From contig JADDMT010000007.1 in the NCBI GenBank assembly GCA_021401465.1, positions 124,001 through 188,000 of the forward strand: 64,000 nt of DNA. The letters are read 5' to 3'. This stretch comes from Teratosphaeria epicoccoides (Eukaryota > Ascomycota > Dothideomycetes > Mycosphaerellales > Teratosphaeriaceae). The position numbers were made by a program, and so were the translations under genes. Positions within the stretch are counted from its first letter, which is position 1, and every line of letters begins with the position of its first letter. The notes under the pieces are model-generated. The model was not told the origin of the DNA and searched no databases. It saw only the letters and a program-made list of their open reading frames with translations. Of this stretch, positions 11,442-21,867 are shown piece by piece.

Positions 11442-11849
11442 CTAGCTCGGCTGTTTGAGTTTCTCCGATGACAACGCGTTCCGACTCTCCGGCTGCGGAT
11501 CCAGCGCAAGCTGCGCCCAAGTCTTATTAATCAACGCTCCACAATCCCACTGCCCTTCGCTACTCCGAGTCATCTGATACACAGTCCTCATAACCGAGTA
11601 CGGGCCTCTCTGGTCATCCTGGATGCACTACCCTCCCATTTTCCACATTAGGAGAGATCTGAGATGACGGAGGAGGGAGGGAGCGGGAGGGAGGGAGGGA
11701 AGCCCTACACAGTAAGTGCCCCAGCCTGGCGTTTTCTCGCACTCGCCGGTGCCGTTCCAGCCGTGGTTGCACCAGAACTGCGGGGATCGCTGCGCGGGGG
11801 CGAGGAAGGGGTGGAGGAGGAGGACGAGGAGGGCGGCGAGGAGCTGCAT
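11442..11849 (-). CDS. Small secreted cysteine-rich protein (spliced)
   Basis: Found by splicing. Exon 1 is 11849..11709, the intron 11708..11628 (81 nt, GTAGGG to TAG, with a TCCTAAT branch-like site), and exon 2 is 11627..11442. The product is 108 residues. Residues 1-20 are a signal peptide (MQLLAALLVLLLHPFLAPAQ). The mature part has Cys in WCNHGW, GECEK, a TYCC pair created exactly at the splice junction, and WDCG. There are five cysteines, so one may be unpaired. An NGT sequon is present. Such proteins are common secreted products of Dothideomycetes, often called effector candidates, but function is unknown. Both frames are closed apart from this join, and exon 2 stays open for 61 codons, which supports the model. 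Confidence 0.68.
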
Positions 11850-12453
11850 GGTTCTGCTCGGCCGTGGGTGAGAGCGGGAGGTGATGTGTTTGTCTTGTCG
11901 GTCTGGAGGTCATGCGACGGACGCGTTGGCCCGGAGCCATGTCTCGAGTAGCGCTGCAAGTGGGCTGACGGCGAGCGGCGTGTCTTGGCATAGGACGTCT
12001 TCGGCTGACGGCGAGACGGATGTCTTGTCGTGTCGGCTACCGAATTTCAGCTGACTTTAGCCTCTTGCGATCGATCGTACTAATATCGGCGTCTTGCTGA
12101 TCATGGGGGTGATGGACCAATCTAGAAGGGGAATCTGAGTCAAACGCGGTGCACGGCGTTCCAGCGTAAATGTCTGCACTTGGCATTTATGCTCCTGAGA
12201 CATTCTGCAAGCTTGACTCTGGCCTCTGAGCAGTGAGTTCTCGTCGTCAAGTAACACCCTCGGAAACCTGTTCGGGGTTTACAGACGACGTTGTTGGCCA
12301 AACACGTGCATCGGATCATCAGTAGCGCTGCTTGAATGCCAATAAGATAACGTCACACTGAGTACTTCGCAGAATCTCTTGCATTTATCTGTCGGGCCAC
12401 ACTGAGCCGAACGGAGGTTTCATCTCTGTTGCAACAGATCCACTACCTGTCCA
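11850..12453. other. Intergenic region
   Basis: Nothing coding is supported. A GCTGACGGCGAG motif is repeated near 11966 and 12004, each followed by a GTCTTG-type tail. The proximal end should hold the promoter of the small secreted protein gene. Confidence 0.45.
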
Positions 12454-14030
12454 TCATTGCCTAGCCTTACACAACCTCCCAGTCCCCTTGCCACTTTCAT
12501 CCTGAGGGACGCAATACTCACTCCCCGCAGCCATCGTCGCCCAGAACACATGCTCCAAGCCGGACTTCTCCCTGACCGCCAACAACCTCTCGTAGGTTCC
12601 TCCACAAAAGACGTGCTGCAAGCCTGGCTGCTTGAAGTCCCCTTCATTCATGTAGCAGCCTCCGTCAGGCGTCAGCGCCTCGAATTCCGGAAGCACCACG
12701 TCCGTCATCAGATCCTGTTGAGCGTCCGTCTCAGACCTTGGAGCCGTGAACTTCCACAGCGTCGCAATGACGCTATCGATGAGCGTGGTACGCCAAGCGG
12801 GGCTCGCCGAGTTGAATGTCGTGTTGCTAGCTGACTTATGCGAGGTATTGACATTGACTGCTATACCGATGACTTGCGCACCTGAGTCATTGATTTCTCT
12901 GTAAGCTTGAGCGAGCCGAGCACCATTCTCCAGCACGACGGACCGTGGAATCAGTCGCCCTCCGCCCTGTCCTATTCCGACGTCTATGGCGGCGAACATG
13001 GGGCCGAAGTCCATCGCGATAGCGCGGGAAGCTGTTGCAGTAGGATGTATATGTGATACTGAGGGGTTGGAGCTTCGACTCTGGAGGGCTCAACAAAGAT
13101 TTCAAGGTATGGAAGCGCATCTCAGGAGCAGTGATCGGTGAGATTGCGAAGGATTAATTGGTGAAGTACCATACGCCCATGACTCCGGCGTCCACGAGCG
13201 ACGGCAAGACCTCAGAGTAGAATGTCGAGATGGTGTTGTAGGAAATTTCCTGCGTCGTATCGGCACTGGTAGAGGTGAGAGTCATCGCCGATGTCCAGGT
13301 GACTGGATGCGCCTTTGAAGTCATGCAGAGCACGACGCCGTAGGTAACTCCGTCGCCGCGTGAAATAGCCCAGTACAAGTGCGATTGATTTTTTTGTCGA
13401 TTGGCGATGATGAGCTGCGCAGTGTTGGTCACAACCTCCCATTCCAGGACTTGGTCGGCGGCCAGTCCATGGCAAGAGGCGAGAGCGGAATACCCGCCTC
13501 CTTGAATGTAGCCGCCCGCCAAACCCAACGTGGGACACTCGCCACCAACGTATCTGGAGACCTTGAAAGCGTGTCAGCATCAAGCCCGGATCCTCTTGAC
13601 TACTGATGCGTGCTCTACGCATCCCGAGCAGAGGTCACATTGACAGCATATTGCACGTACGTCCCGACCACCACACCGCAGAGTCTCGGGCGGTGGAGGG
13701 GTCACAGCTTCGATCAGCGAAGTATGGTGCCATCACTGACGAGGACGAGTCGAAATGAGCTTGAGGTTTGGTACAAGTTTCTCGTAAACTAGCGCAACTC
13801 GCGTTGTTGAAGGGTGACCACTGATCGTCACGGCACGGTACAGCGAGAGGGAGCGTCGCAACTAATCTGCCGTTGGTGCTCTCGTTGAACGACTGCCATT
13901 CCTCGTCACTTGGCCAGCATGTGTCGCCTGGAAAGCAGCGGCAAGTCTTGGTAGGAGAATTGTGGTCAGCATGCACGCGAGGCTTCCCTGGCAGCCATGG
14001 AGGCGCCACTTTAGATATCAGCAGCGACAT
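12454..14030 (-). pseudogene. Decayed berberine-bridge-type FAD oxidase
   Basis: Pieces of one secreted FAD-linked oxidase occur in order but in different frames. The N-terminal part (about 14030-13690) has CRCFPGDTCWPSDEEW and the VMAPYF region. A frame change near 13690 leads into GTYVQYAVNVTSARD, then a stop at about 13620. Some 110 residues of the family are missing after that, including the segment with the FAD-linking histidine (RNTGHD type). The fold resumes at VGGECPTLGLAGGYIQGGG (near 13555) and runs to YFTN. There an in-frame TAA (13156..13154) interrupts sequence that continues in the same frame (SFAISPITAPEM). A further frame change near 13020 gives DFGPMFAAIDVG and the intact C-terminal BBE domain ending RLCK. 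Two frameshifts, one stop and one deletion make a working enzyme very unlikely. Confidence 0.85.
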
Positions 14031-14262
14031 AATGGTCCCCAAGAGCAAGAAGCTCAATCGTGCGAGGCGGATCCTACGGACCCGGTCAGCGGAACGGATC
14101 AACCTCTGGCCATCGCATCTACCTCGCCCCGACGTTCATGTGAACATGCTTGCCTCATAGTACATTAAGGTAGCCAGTCAGCCACCACACTGCCCCATTC
14201 ACCATGCCGCAACCACGCTCCTTCCTCTTCGGGGTAACCCACCCGACACCCGCCATGCAATA

Positions 14263-15292
14263 ATGCCTCCCACCCCCGACCGTCTCGCCACTCTCCAAGC
14301 CCAAGTCTGGTCCGGCAGCCTGCCCCTCGAGATCCGCCTCGCAGCATCCGACTGCCGCACCTACGACACCAGCGAACCCTACCTGATCCACCACCCCCGC
14401 CTCTCATACCTCGCCATCCTCCTACCGAGCCTCAACGCCTTTTTCGCGCCCTCCCTCATAAATCCCCGAGTCCCGGCGCACGAAGCCTGGCTGGAGTTCG
14501 AGGGCGTGCCATTGAAATGGCATTACCCTGCGGGACTGCTGTATGATTTGTATTCCGGGGTAGAGCCGGTGCACGTCGAGAGACAGGCTGGGCAGGTGCA
14601 GACGAGTCATGCGGAAAGAAGGTCAGCGTGGAGGTTGACGATTCATTATTCGGATTTTCCCGCTGAGCAGCTCATACAGCTTGATGGGGAGGGGAGAGTG
14701 ATGCTGGACAGTTACATCAACGCTGTCAAAGAAGCAGACTTCATACGGAATGGGACGGCGAGGACGGTGATGAGCCTCAGCAAGGAGGACTCTGATAAGC
14801 TGTGGCTCGCTGTGCAGAATCGTGAGTTGTCATAGTGTCCTGTGACTACCAACTCTCCATGCTGACGAGACAGCAGATGATAGGACCCTGTTCAACGCGG
14901 TCAACAACAAACTCCTGAACCCGCCTGGCTTACAGCTCCGCCACATACCCATCAAGATCTACCTCCCTACGTCCGCCAGCCAAACCACGACGGCAGCGGA
15001 TACGATACCCGAAGAGGCTGCAGAGAGCGGCGCTCCTGGTGCTGCGGCAGGACATATCCGTGTGGTGCAGTCGCTGGTGCCCATCCAGCTGCCAACAAGA
15101 CAGCCGCAGACTCTAGGAACCGCGCTGAACGGTCTCCTGCCCACCATCTTCCCAAGCAGAAGGAACCCGCTCCTCGCGCAACCAGTCCTCCACGGAGCAG
15201 CAGTCCCAATGAGCGCGAATCTATACGAGCTAGGCCGGGCCGCAAGCTACACGGACGGCTTCCTCCACATAGCGGTAGTAATGCTAGGTTAA
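14263..15292 (+). CDS. ATG5: Autophagy protein Atg5
   Basis: Exons 14263..14821 and 14877..15292 (55-nt intron) encode 324 residues. Atg5 is the acceptor of the ubiquitin-like Atg12; the Atg12-Atg5-Atg16 complex promotes Atg8 lipidation on the phagophore. The N-terminal UblA signature WSGSLPLEIRLA is at about 16-27, followed by YLAILLPSLNAFF and WLEFEGVPLKWHYP, all hallmarks of the family. The Atg12-conjugated lysine lies in INAVKEADFIRNG and is K156 here. The C-terminal half contains LLNPPG and VPIQLPTRQPQTLGTAL, ending in the second ubiquitin-like fold. The spliced codon makes QNHDRTLFN. Only 83 bp separate its stop from that of the convergent PRP28 gene. Confidence 0.93.
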
Positions 15293-15375
15293 GACGGATG
15301 AAAAAAAAGAAGCAGTACGCAGGTCGTGACATGTATGTTGCGTCCACACCACAACATCTAAACGGACACATTCGT

Positions 15376-17667
15376 CTACCACCCCCCCTTCCCCCCAAAA
15401 CCCCCCGAATCCCCGAAGTCCTTCCTCCCCTTGGCCCCCTTCTGCTGCGCCGCCTCATGCCTCCTCAGCTCCTCCGGCACCCGACTGATACTGCTCTTTC
15501 CAATCATCTGCTTCAAATCATACATGACATCACTATCCTCATTCCCCAAAAACGTAATCGCCACGCCCGTCTTGCCCGCCCGCCCCGTCCGCCCAATCCG
15601 ATGCGTGTAACTCTCAATATTCGTCGCCATGTTGAAATTCACGACCAGCGACACATCCGGCACATCAATACCGCGGCCCGCGAGGTCCGTGGCGACGAGG
15701 ACTTGCGTCTCGCCGCTGCGCAAGGACGCCAGAGCGGCTTCACGCTGGTCTTGCGTCTTGGAGCCGTGCAAGGTGACGGAGGAGAAGCCCATGCGTTGGA
15801 TGTCGCGGGCGACGGTGTCGCAGTTGCGCTTGATGTTGACGAAGACGATGATGGGGGGAGCGAAGTCACGGGAATTGAGAATCTCGCCGAGTCGCTTCTT
15901 GCGCTTGTCTTCGCCCGACACGAATTCGACGCGCTGCTCCACGGTATCGACGGCTTCGCCGACGTTACCGATAGTGACGATGGCAGGCCGGCGAAGGTAC
16001 TTGCGAGCGATGCGTTCTACGGCCGGGGGCATGGTGGCTGTGTACATCATCGTTTGGCGGTATCGTTCCTTGCCGAAGACTGCGCCCATCTTTCTCGCGT
16101 CTTCGGCGTCGTCGGTGTCTGGTTTCTCGTTGGAGACGGGGAGGGCGTCGAGAATTTTGTTCACGGGTTCTTCGAATCCGAGGTCGATCATGCGGTCCGC
16201 CTCGTCCATGATGATATAGCAGCATTGGGAGAGGACGAGGACGCGGCGTTCGATGCAGTCGACCAGCCGGCCCGGGGTGGCGATGATGATTTCGGCTCCG
16301 TCGCGCATGTTGTAGGATTGCTCTTCGATGGAGTGGCCGCCGACGAGGGAGACACAGGTGAAGCCGAGCGGTGTTGCGAATTTCTTGGCTTCAATCTCGA
16401 TTTGCTGGGCCAATTCACGGGTGGGTGCTAGGATGATGGCGTATGGTCCGTCGTTCTTTGTAATCTCGTTGAGAGGCGGCAGTTCAGAAATGTACACGAG
16501 TAGTGGTAGCAAGAATGCAGCCGTCTTGCCGGAACCGGTTACGGCAACACCAATCAGGTCACGACTTTGCAATGCAACTGGTATGGCGGCGCGTTGTACG
16601 GCAGATGGCTCGGTGTAGCCGACTTGGTCAACGATGCGCAGAAGCTTGTCAGGCAGACCAGACTCCTTCCAGCTACGCATCGGATTTGGTATGCTCCCGC
16701 CTTTGGTGCTGATGTTAAAGTCTTCCTTGAAGATACGCCAGTCTCGCTCACGCATCTGCCACAATTCCTTCTCCGACCAGTGCTTGTCAATGCCATTGCG
16801 ACTGAGCTCCTCCTTCCTGCGTCGCTCCATCTCAAGCATCTCACGAGCCCTCTGCCTGCCCGCTTCCGGATCGCGCTCTTCGAGTGCTTTTGCGTACTGC
16901 CGTGCGAGCTCTTCATTCGCTGCATCTGAGAACCCACCGAGCTTGCCTCTGCCGAAGAAGTTGCTCTCCGTCCTCGTGGCATACAGCGGGTTGTGGTCGA
17001 TGCTTGTATCCTCCTCTATATTCCACTCAAAATTGAACTTCTTGTCTGTCGTCCGCTTGCGCTTCTTCTTGGCCGAAAATGAGCTTGTATTCGAGTCTGC
17101 TCCCATGTATCGTGTCCGCGTGAGCTCTGCGTCAATGTCCGCCTCCGAGCCTTTCCTGAGGGCAGTCTGTGGGCCCTTCACCACCGCAAGATCCTTTGGC
17201 GGAGGTGGAGGGGCCATATCGTAGCCTTTGTTGGGTAAGTGGCTTTGCCCTCGCGGACCAGTCGGGATGGCATCTGCACGAACCCCTCTAGGTCCGCTGG
17301 GAGGCGCATCACGACTACTGCCATTCGTTGTCGGCCGCGCAGTGTGCCCATTCGCTTCTCGCGTACTCAGTGCATCTGCCTCTCTCTGGCGCTTCTCAAC
17401 TGCTATTCGCTCCCTCTCCTTCTTGCTGAGGAACTTTGGTTTTGCTGCAGCCTCGTCTGCCGCCTTCTTCTGCGCTAACAGCTCTTCGATACTGAGAGGC
17501 TGTGCCTTGGTCGCTCCCCAGCCCAACTTTCTCTTCTTCGGCACTGGCTGCTCTGGCGCACTCTCTTCCGGTGGCGGCGGAGGAGGCACAGCATCAGATG
17601 TTGGCGGTGGTGGAGGCACGTCTGAGCTCGGCGGCGGAGGCGGTGGTGGGGGTGCGTCGAGATCCAT
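15376..17667 (-). CDS. PRP28: Pre-mRNA-splicing DEAD-box helicase Prp28
   Basis: The frame is open from 17868, but the conserved start is the ATG at 17667 (MDLDAPPPPP), giving 763 residues. Prp28 is the U5 snRNP-associated ATPase that exchanges U1 for U6 at the 5' splice site. The first 170 residues are Pro-rich and charged, a spliceosomal adaptor feature. The helicase core has a Q motif near 348-370, AVTGSGKT at 374-381, PTRELAQQ at 414-421, ATPGRLVD near 462, DEAD at 487-490, a TAT version of the SAT motif (MYTATMPP), LVATDLAGRGIDV and HRIGRTGRAGK. The insertion between DEAD and TAT (EEPVNKILDALPVSNEK...) is typical of Prp28. The C-terminal tail is Gly-rich. No intron is needed. Confidence 0.93.
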   Translation of the reverse strand: MDLDAPPPPPPPPSSDVPPPPPTSDAVPPPPPPEESAPEQPVPKKRKLGWGATKAQPLSIEELLAQKKAADEAAAKPKFLSKKERERIAVEKRQREADALSTREANGHTARPTTNGSSRDAPPSGPRGVRADAIPTGPRGQSHLPNKGYDMAPPPPPKDLAVVKGPQTALRKGSEADIDAELTRTRYMGADSNTSSFSAKKKRKRTTDKKFNFEWNIEEDTSIDHNPLYATRTESNFFGRGKLGGFSDAANEELARQYAKALEERDPEAGRQRAREMLEMERRRKEELSRNGIDKHWSEKELWQMRERDWRIFKEDFNISTKGGSIPNPMRSWKESGLPDKLLRIVDQVGYTEPSAVQRAAIPVALQSRDLIGVAVTGSGKTAAFLLPLLVYISELPPLNEITKNDGPYAIILAPTRELAQQIEIEAKKFATPLGFTCVSLVGGHSIEEQSYNMRDGAEIIIATPGRLVDCIERRVLVLSQCCYIIMDEADRMIDLGFEEPVNKILDALPVSNEKPDTDDAEDARKMGAVFGKERYRQTMMYTATMPPAVERIARKYLRRPAIVTIGNVGEAVDTVEQRVEFVSGEDKRKKRLGEILNSRDFAPPIIVFVNIKRNCDTVARDIQRMGFSSVTLHGSKTQDQREAALASLRSGETQVLVATDLAGRGIDVPDVSLVVNFNMATNIESYTHRIGRTGRAGKTGVAITFLGNEDSDVMYDLKQMIGKSSISRVPEELRRHEAAQQKGAKGRKDFGDSGGFGGKGGW

Positions 17668-18396
17668 GGTCAAATAGCGCAGATGTCTTTGCGCACATAG
17701 TGGTGTCTGTATTCTTCCCACCGTGGTCTGCAATCTCGAATGGTGACATAAGCACTCATGACTCGCTAGCGTATCCTGGGACGTATATATCCAAATTGAG
17801 AAGGAACGTTCAAAGGCAGCCGAGAGCATGAGGATTGGATGTGATCGGCATCTATTGCAGCTATGCATTTCATGAACAACATGCTCTCATAGACTTAGAG
17901 TCTCTTACAGCATGAGCTAATCAGACCGAAATGCATGTAGTGATCCCATCGATCAATCAGCCAGTCGAGCAGTTGAGACATGCGAATACTCGAAATTGTA
18001 CATTGGTGCTTGTTGATGTGACTATCTAATTACTTGACAAGGCAATCGGCGGTCTGTCAATGGTTTACAGTGTGACGATACGGCCGACTTGCATAATATG
18101 ATACTGTGATTTGACCTGTCGACCACTTGATCCGTCGGCCTAATGAGATGAATGACTTGCTTCTGGGGGTCCATCGGAACGTCAAATCTGCATTGGTGCA
18201 TGCCTCAATGCCCATCTGTCCCTATGGATGCAATCAGGAAGGTCACGAGCCACGCCGAACCATTCTCTTTCTCCTCCCGGCTCGCCTCTCTGTCCCTCCC
18301 CTTGCCCACCTCACCTGCTCTCCTCTCCCGTCATCCCCGCAACACCCACCAACCACTCCACCATCGTCCTGGAATCACAGTGCAGGCGCCTCGCCC
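17668..18396. other. Intergenic region
   Basis: No supported gene. It carries the PRP28 5' leader and promoter and, at the other end, the 3' region of the minus-strand gene at 18397. ORFs over 18152-18772 are antisense to that gene. Confidence 0.55.
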
Positions 18397-19331
18397 CTAC
18401 GTCCCACCCATCCACTGCGCCTCGCTTCCCAGCTGCCCCTCCACCCTCTCCACTAGCTCTCTCCTCAACACCCCCGCCTCGACCACCCTCCCCCGCAACA
18501 ACACCACCTCCCTCAATGCCAGACACACCAGCCGGAAAATCTCCTTCCACGTCTCTAAATGCGCATCACTGTACGACTGTCCTCGGACCTCAGCAAGTGC
18601 CTGCAGAAGATTCGTCATCGCGAAAGAAGGCGGCGTGAAGAGCGCGAGGTTGATGGAGACAGGGCCCGTGTCTCGTGCTAGCGCGCCACGGGCGAGGAAT
18701 TCCGCGGCCGTGCGGAAGTGCTGGCAGCGATTTTCGCCGGCCCAGTCAGAGGGGTCACCCACGGTGGTGTAGTCGTTGGCGTCCATGGTGGTGAGGGCCT
18801 CCTTTTCGATGTCTGTGAGCTGGCGCGTCATTGCCTTCGAGTCAATGATCTCGGCGTAATTTACCAGTGCTCTTTCACGCGCGTCATGTCGAGCTGCGGA
18901 CTCGCCTCGGAACCTCTCGAGATTCGTAAGGACGAGCGCGGCGTGCGACTTACCGATGTGCTTGCCTTGGTTTGCGGTGGCTGATGGCTCTGCCGGCTCT
19001 TTGATCGATTCGAACGACAACTTTGGGTGCGACGCTCCAATGCCGTTGGAAGCTCATACCAAGGGGCATTTCCTTCCAGTCTCAAGCTTTTTGGATGAGT
19101 GGTGATGGTTTCGTCAGCTACGTCTTGTGGAGTGTCCGTTTTCTTGAAACGGCAGATCTTGACTTGGGATCCGAAGGATACCCTGCGATTCTTGAGACTT
19201 TTGGCTTTTCGTGGAATGCATTGCGAGCAAGCGCTTGGGTCAATAGCACAGAGACACAGAGTGCCCGTCGCCCGGCGGCGTCTATTGCTGGAAGGCTTCA
19301 AGATGCCTTCCTTGTGGGCCTTTGTCTGCAT
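18397..19331 (-). CDS. Conserved fungal protein of unknown function, apparent frameshift
   Basis: Not recognised. The start is the ATG at 19331 (MQTKAHKEGIL); the frame stays open upstream but begins with TTG. The first 105 residues contain a cysteine cluster (CLCAIDPSACSQC) and KNRRVSFGSQVKI, an RVxF-like motif that could bind PP1 phosphatase. They end in PWYELPTALERRTQ. From about 19020 the coding look switches to the next frame (LSFESIKEPAEP) and stays there to the stop, through HAALVLTNLERF and FLARGALA. No GT/AG intron fits the phase; adding one base in the CCCAAAG run near 19021-19027 restores a continuous protein of about 311 residues. It is either a base missing from the assembly or a real frameshift. 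The C-terminal half looks alpha-helical. Confidence 0.6.
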
Positions 19332-19748
19332 ATTAACCGATCGCTGCGATGTGCTGGTAGGAAGATCGTCCGTCAATGCGCTGACAGCATTGACAGAACT
19401 GTCCTACATGCCAACAGCGGAAAGGGGCATCTTTCTAAGTGGGAGTGCTCGAGGCTTTCGTGGGTCAACAACACACTACGGTGTTTGATACACTGCAAGC
19501 ACATGCATATAACGAGTCACAACGCGTTGTTCAGCTGAAATGTGGCTGACTCGTCTCGACTCGGAGACAGACGTCACAGCGAGATCTCTGTCGTGGCTTT
19601 TTGTTCCGCGGCAGCATTCACAGCAGTGTTGTTCTCACATCGCCCCTGGTTCACATGCTGATCGCAAGTCTCGTTGCTGGTATGGCTATAGGAGTTGATC
19701 GATTTCGCAAAGCGTATGAGCGAGAACCTCGAATTTGCTGACATCCTA
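19332..19748. other. Intergenic region
   Basis: No supported coding sequence. It separates two minus-strand genes: the promoter of the frameshifted gene and the 3' end of the nitronate monooxygenase. Confidence 0.5.
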
Positions 19749-20837
19749 TCATTGCTGAATCCTGCTGTTAAGACGGTTTAAGACAGCTTTCGCACCGTCC
19801 CTGACCTCTGCGGTAATTGCGCCTGCACTTTTCATCTCCTTGACGAGGCCTACACCCGTCCCTGCATAGGTCGTCAAGCGTGCCTTGGTGCCCCAGCCCT
19901 CATCACCTTTCTTCAAAGCCTCATCATACAACCTTGTGTTCTCTTCAACACTCATACCGTTCGCAGCATCGTACCATGTCTCATTAAGTACTCCCCGACC
20001 GCCATACCGATGTGGCCAGTCAGTGGTGCCACGCAGGATATCGTAAAGCTTTCCGCGCTCTGTCGATACACCGCCATCCGAAGCATTCAACACAGCATCT
20101 CTATAGCCCTGCGCAATGTTCGCTTCTGGTGATGCGAGATACCTGGTGCCCATCACCACGCCCTCAGTACCGAGAGCGATCGCCGCAGCGGCACCCCTGC
20201 CTTCCATGATGCCTCCTGCGGCAATCAGAGCAGGCTTGCTGATGGCATGCTCTTTGCATAGAGCACGAACGGCATCATCCACTTCTGGAACTAACGAGAC
20301 CAGACCCGCGCATTTCTCGAGCCCATGACCGCCGGCATCGCCTCCCTGCACGACCAACACGTCTGGCTTGCAAGTCTTCATCACTCCGACAGCATCTGCT
20401 ACTATGCCAATCTGGACCCAAATCTTGGTCGTGCCACCCGTCACTCGCCGCACCTGCTCCGTCCAATCCACAAGCTGCCTGTCCCGTGACGGCGCGAACA
20501 GCCAGACTGCAGCCGGTCTGAATTTCGCCAGAACCGGCAAAGCGTCATTGAGTAATTGTTCCCCCGCCCACAATAGGAAGCCCACGCCCACTGGCAGCAC
20601 ATCTTTCTGACTGGTCAGGGTTGATGATTTTGAGCACATGTCCTTGACTGTAGACAATTCGACATCCAGTGTCGAGACATCACTGCCGGCTCCCACGAAC
20701 CCTAGACCACCTGCATTTGAGACTTCGAAGGCAAGACTGGAAAGGGCTATCAATCGCATTGGTCCGCAGGCTACGAGCGGCGCCTTTGTCCAGGGGTAGT
20801 CTTCGACTAGTGGAGAAGCCATATTGTGGCAAGTCAT
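19749..20837 (-). CDS. Nitronate monooxygenase (2-nitropropane dioxygenase family)
   Basis: Intronless, 362 residues, ATG at 20837; a second ATG at 20822 (MASPLVEDYPW) is an equally likely start. The family uses FMN to oxidise alkyl nitronates such as propionate 3-nitronate, removing toxic nitro compounds. The TIM-barrel signatures are present: ACGPMRLIALSSLAFEVSNAGGLGFVGAG at the N-terminus, VLVVQGGDAGGHG in the FMN-phosphate region, PALIAAGGIMEGRGAAAAIALGTEGVVMGTRYLASPEA near the C-terminal half. The His of GGDAGGH corresponds to the conserved catalytic-site histidine. The gene is divergent from RPB11, 358 bp away. Fungal genomes carry many paralogs, so the true substrate is open. Confidence 0.88.
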   Translation of the reverse strand: MTCHNMASPLVEDYPWTKAPLVACGPMRLIALSSLAFEVSNAGGLGFVGAGSDVSTLDVELSTVKDMCSKSSTLTSQKDVLPVGVGFLLWAGEQLLNDALPVLAKFRPAAVWLFAPSRDRQLVDWTEQVRRVTGGTTKIWVQIGIVADAVGVMKTCKPDVLVVQGGDAGGHGLEKCAGLVSLVPEVDDAVRALCKEHAISKPALIAAGGIMEGRGAAAAIALGTEGVVMGTRYLASPEANIAQGYRDAVLNASDGGVSTERGKLYDILRGTTDWPHRYGGRGVLNETWYDAANGMSVEENTRLYDEALKKGDEGWGTKARLTTYAGTGVGLVKEMKSAGAITAEVRDGAKAVLNRLNSRIQQ

Positions 20838-21195
20838 TGCTGCTATTGCTTTCGGACAACGACTTCTGCATTCAACCAGCGTCGACGAGTGGCAGTGACA
20901 TTTCTCCGCTCGACGCTGCGGTCATCTCGAACAGAATAGCACCCGACGAGTGTACAGCAACCTCGGGTCCATTCACATTGACGTTTTGACCTGGAGCCGG
21001 ACGTCACTGCGAGAACAAAGATCTCCGCGTACTTCCGCCACGAGCTGTCACGTGCGGTCGGCTGATCCGAGATAGCCGACTTGTGCTCTGCGACTTCCAT
21101 TTCTACAACACTCGAGCTTCCCACCGCTCAGTCGCTCCTTCCATTTCTGTTGACACGATTCACAGTCACGAGAGGCTTCGTGACACGTCGCGAGG
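20838..21195. promoter_or_regulatory. Divergent promoter region, NMO / RPB11
   Basis: A 358-bp gap between divergent start codons; it must contain the promoters of both genes. I see no specific motif I would name. Confidence 0.5.
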
Positions 21196-21867
21196 ATGAA
21201 CGCGCCGGATCGGTAAGTAAGAATCAATTGCGCTTCTTTTCAGCATATTCAACGCACATGATCAGAGGAGGCCAATCACACACATACCAAAGCATCGGTC
21301 AATATGAATCTCAAGCAATACGGCACCACGCTATTTGGCACCATTCTGAACACCACGGGTGGCAAGGCGCCGATCGACTCTCACTACCCCGGCAACAAAG
21401 ACCCGCGTCTTCACGGCAATGTGTGTACCAAGATTGAGACAGGTGTTGACGAGCAGGCCAGGTTCGAGACCTTCCTCCTGGGCGATGGCGAGAAGAAGGT
21501 GACGTTTGTGCCGGAGACCCGTAAGTAAAACCCCTCCCATTCCCATGCAATTTCATACTCACCACGATATTACTCAGGCATTGCGAACGCCGCCATGTTC
21601 ACTTTCAACAAGGAGGACCACACTCTCGGCAACCTGCTGCGCGCGAAGCTCGTCAAGAACCCAAAGGTCGTGTTCGCCGCATACCAGGTTCCGCACCCGC
21701 TCTTTTCCGTCTTCAAGTTGCGCGTCCAGACCGACGGCAGCATCAGCCCGAAAGACGCGGTCATCAAGGCGTGCCAGGAGATTATTGGTGAGCTGTCGCA
21801 GCTGGACAGCGAGTTTACTAAGGAATGGGAGTTGAAGAAGATTGCTGGCGCGACGGTGGATGTCTAA
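21196..21867 (+). CDS. RPB11: RNA polymerase II subunit Rpb11
   Basis: Three exons: 21196..21212 (only 17 nt, MNAPD plus two bases), 21462..21520 and 21578..21867. The introns are 249 and 57 nt. The spliced 121-residue protein begins MNAPDRFETFLLGDGEKK, the conserved Rpb11 start, and contains the signature NKEDHTLGNLLRAKL and the VPHPLFSVFKLRVQTDG strand. Rpb11 heterodimerises with Rpb3 to nucleate Pol II assembly, like the bacterial alpha dimer. The large first intron holds an in-frame ATG at 21304 that could give an alternative N-terminus of about 53 residues. The tail WELKKIAGATVDV is the usual helix. Length agrees with yeast (120) and human (117). Confidence 0.93.

Noticed and set aside
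15298..16431. Plus-strand 377-codon frame over the PRP28 gene
   Set aside because: It is antisense to an intact DEAD-box helicase with every motif present.
21304..21528. RPB11 start at the ATG at 21304
   Set aside because: It is in frame, but the 17-nt upstream exon reproduces the conserved MNAPDRFETFLLG start. I kept the idea only as a possible isoform.
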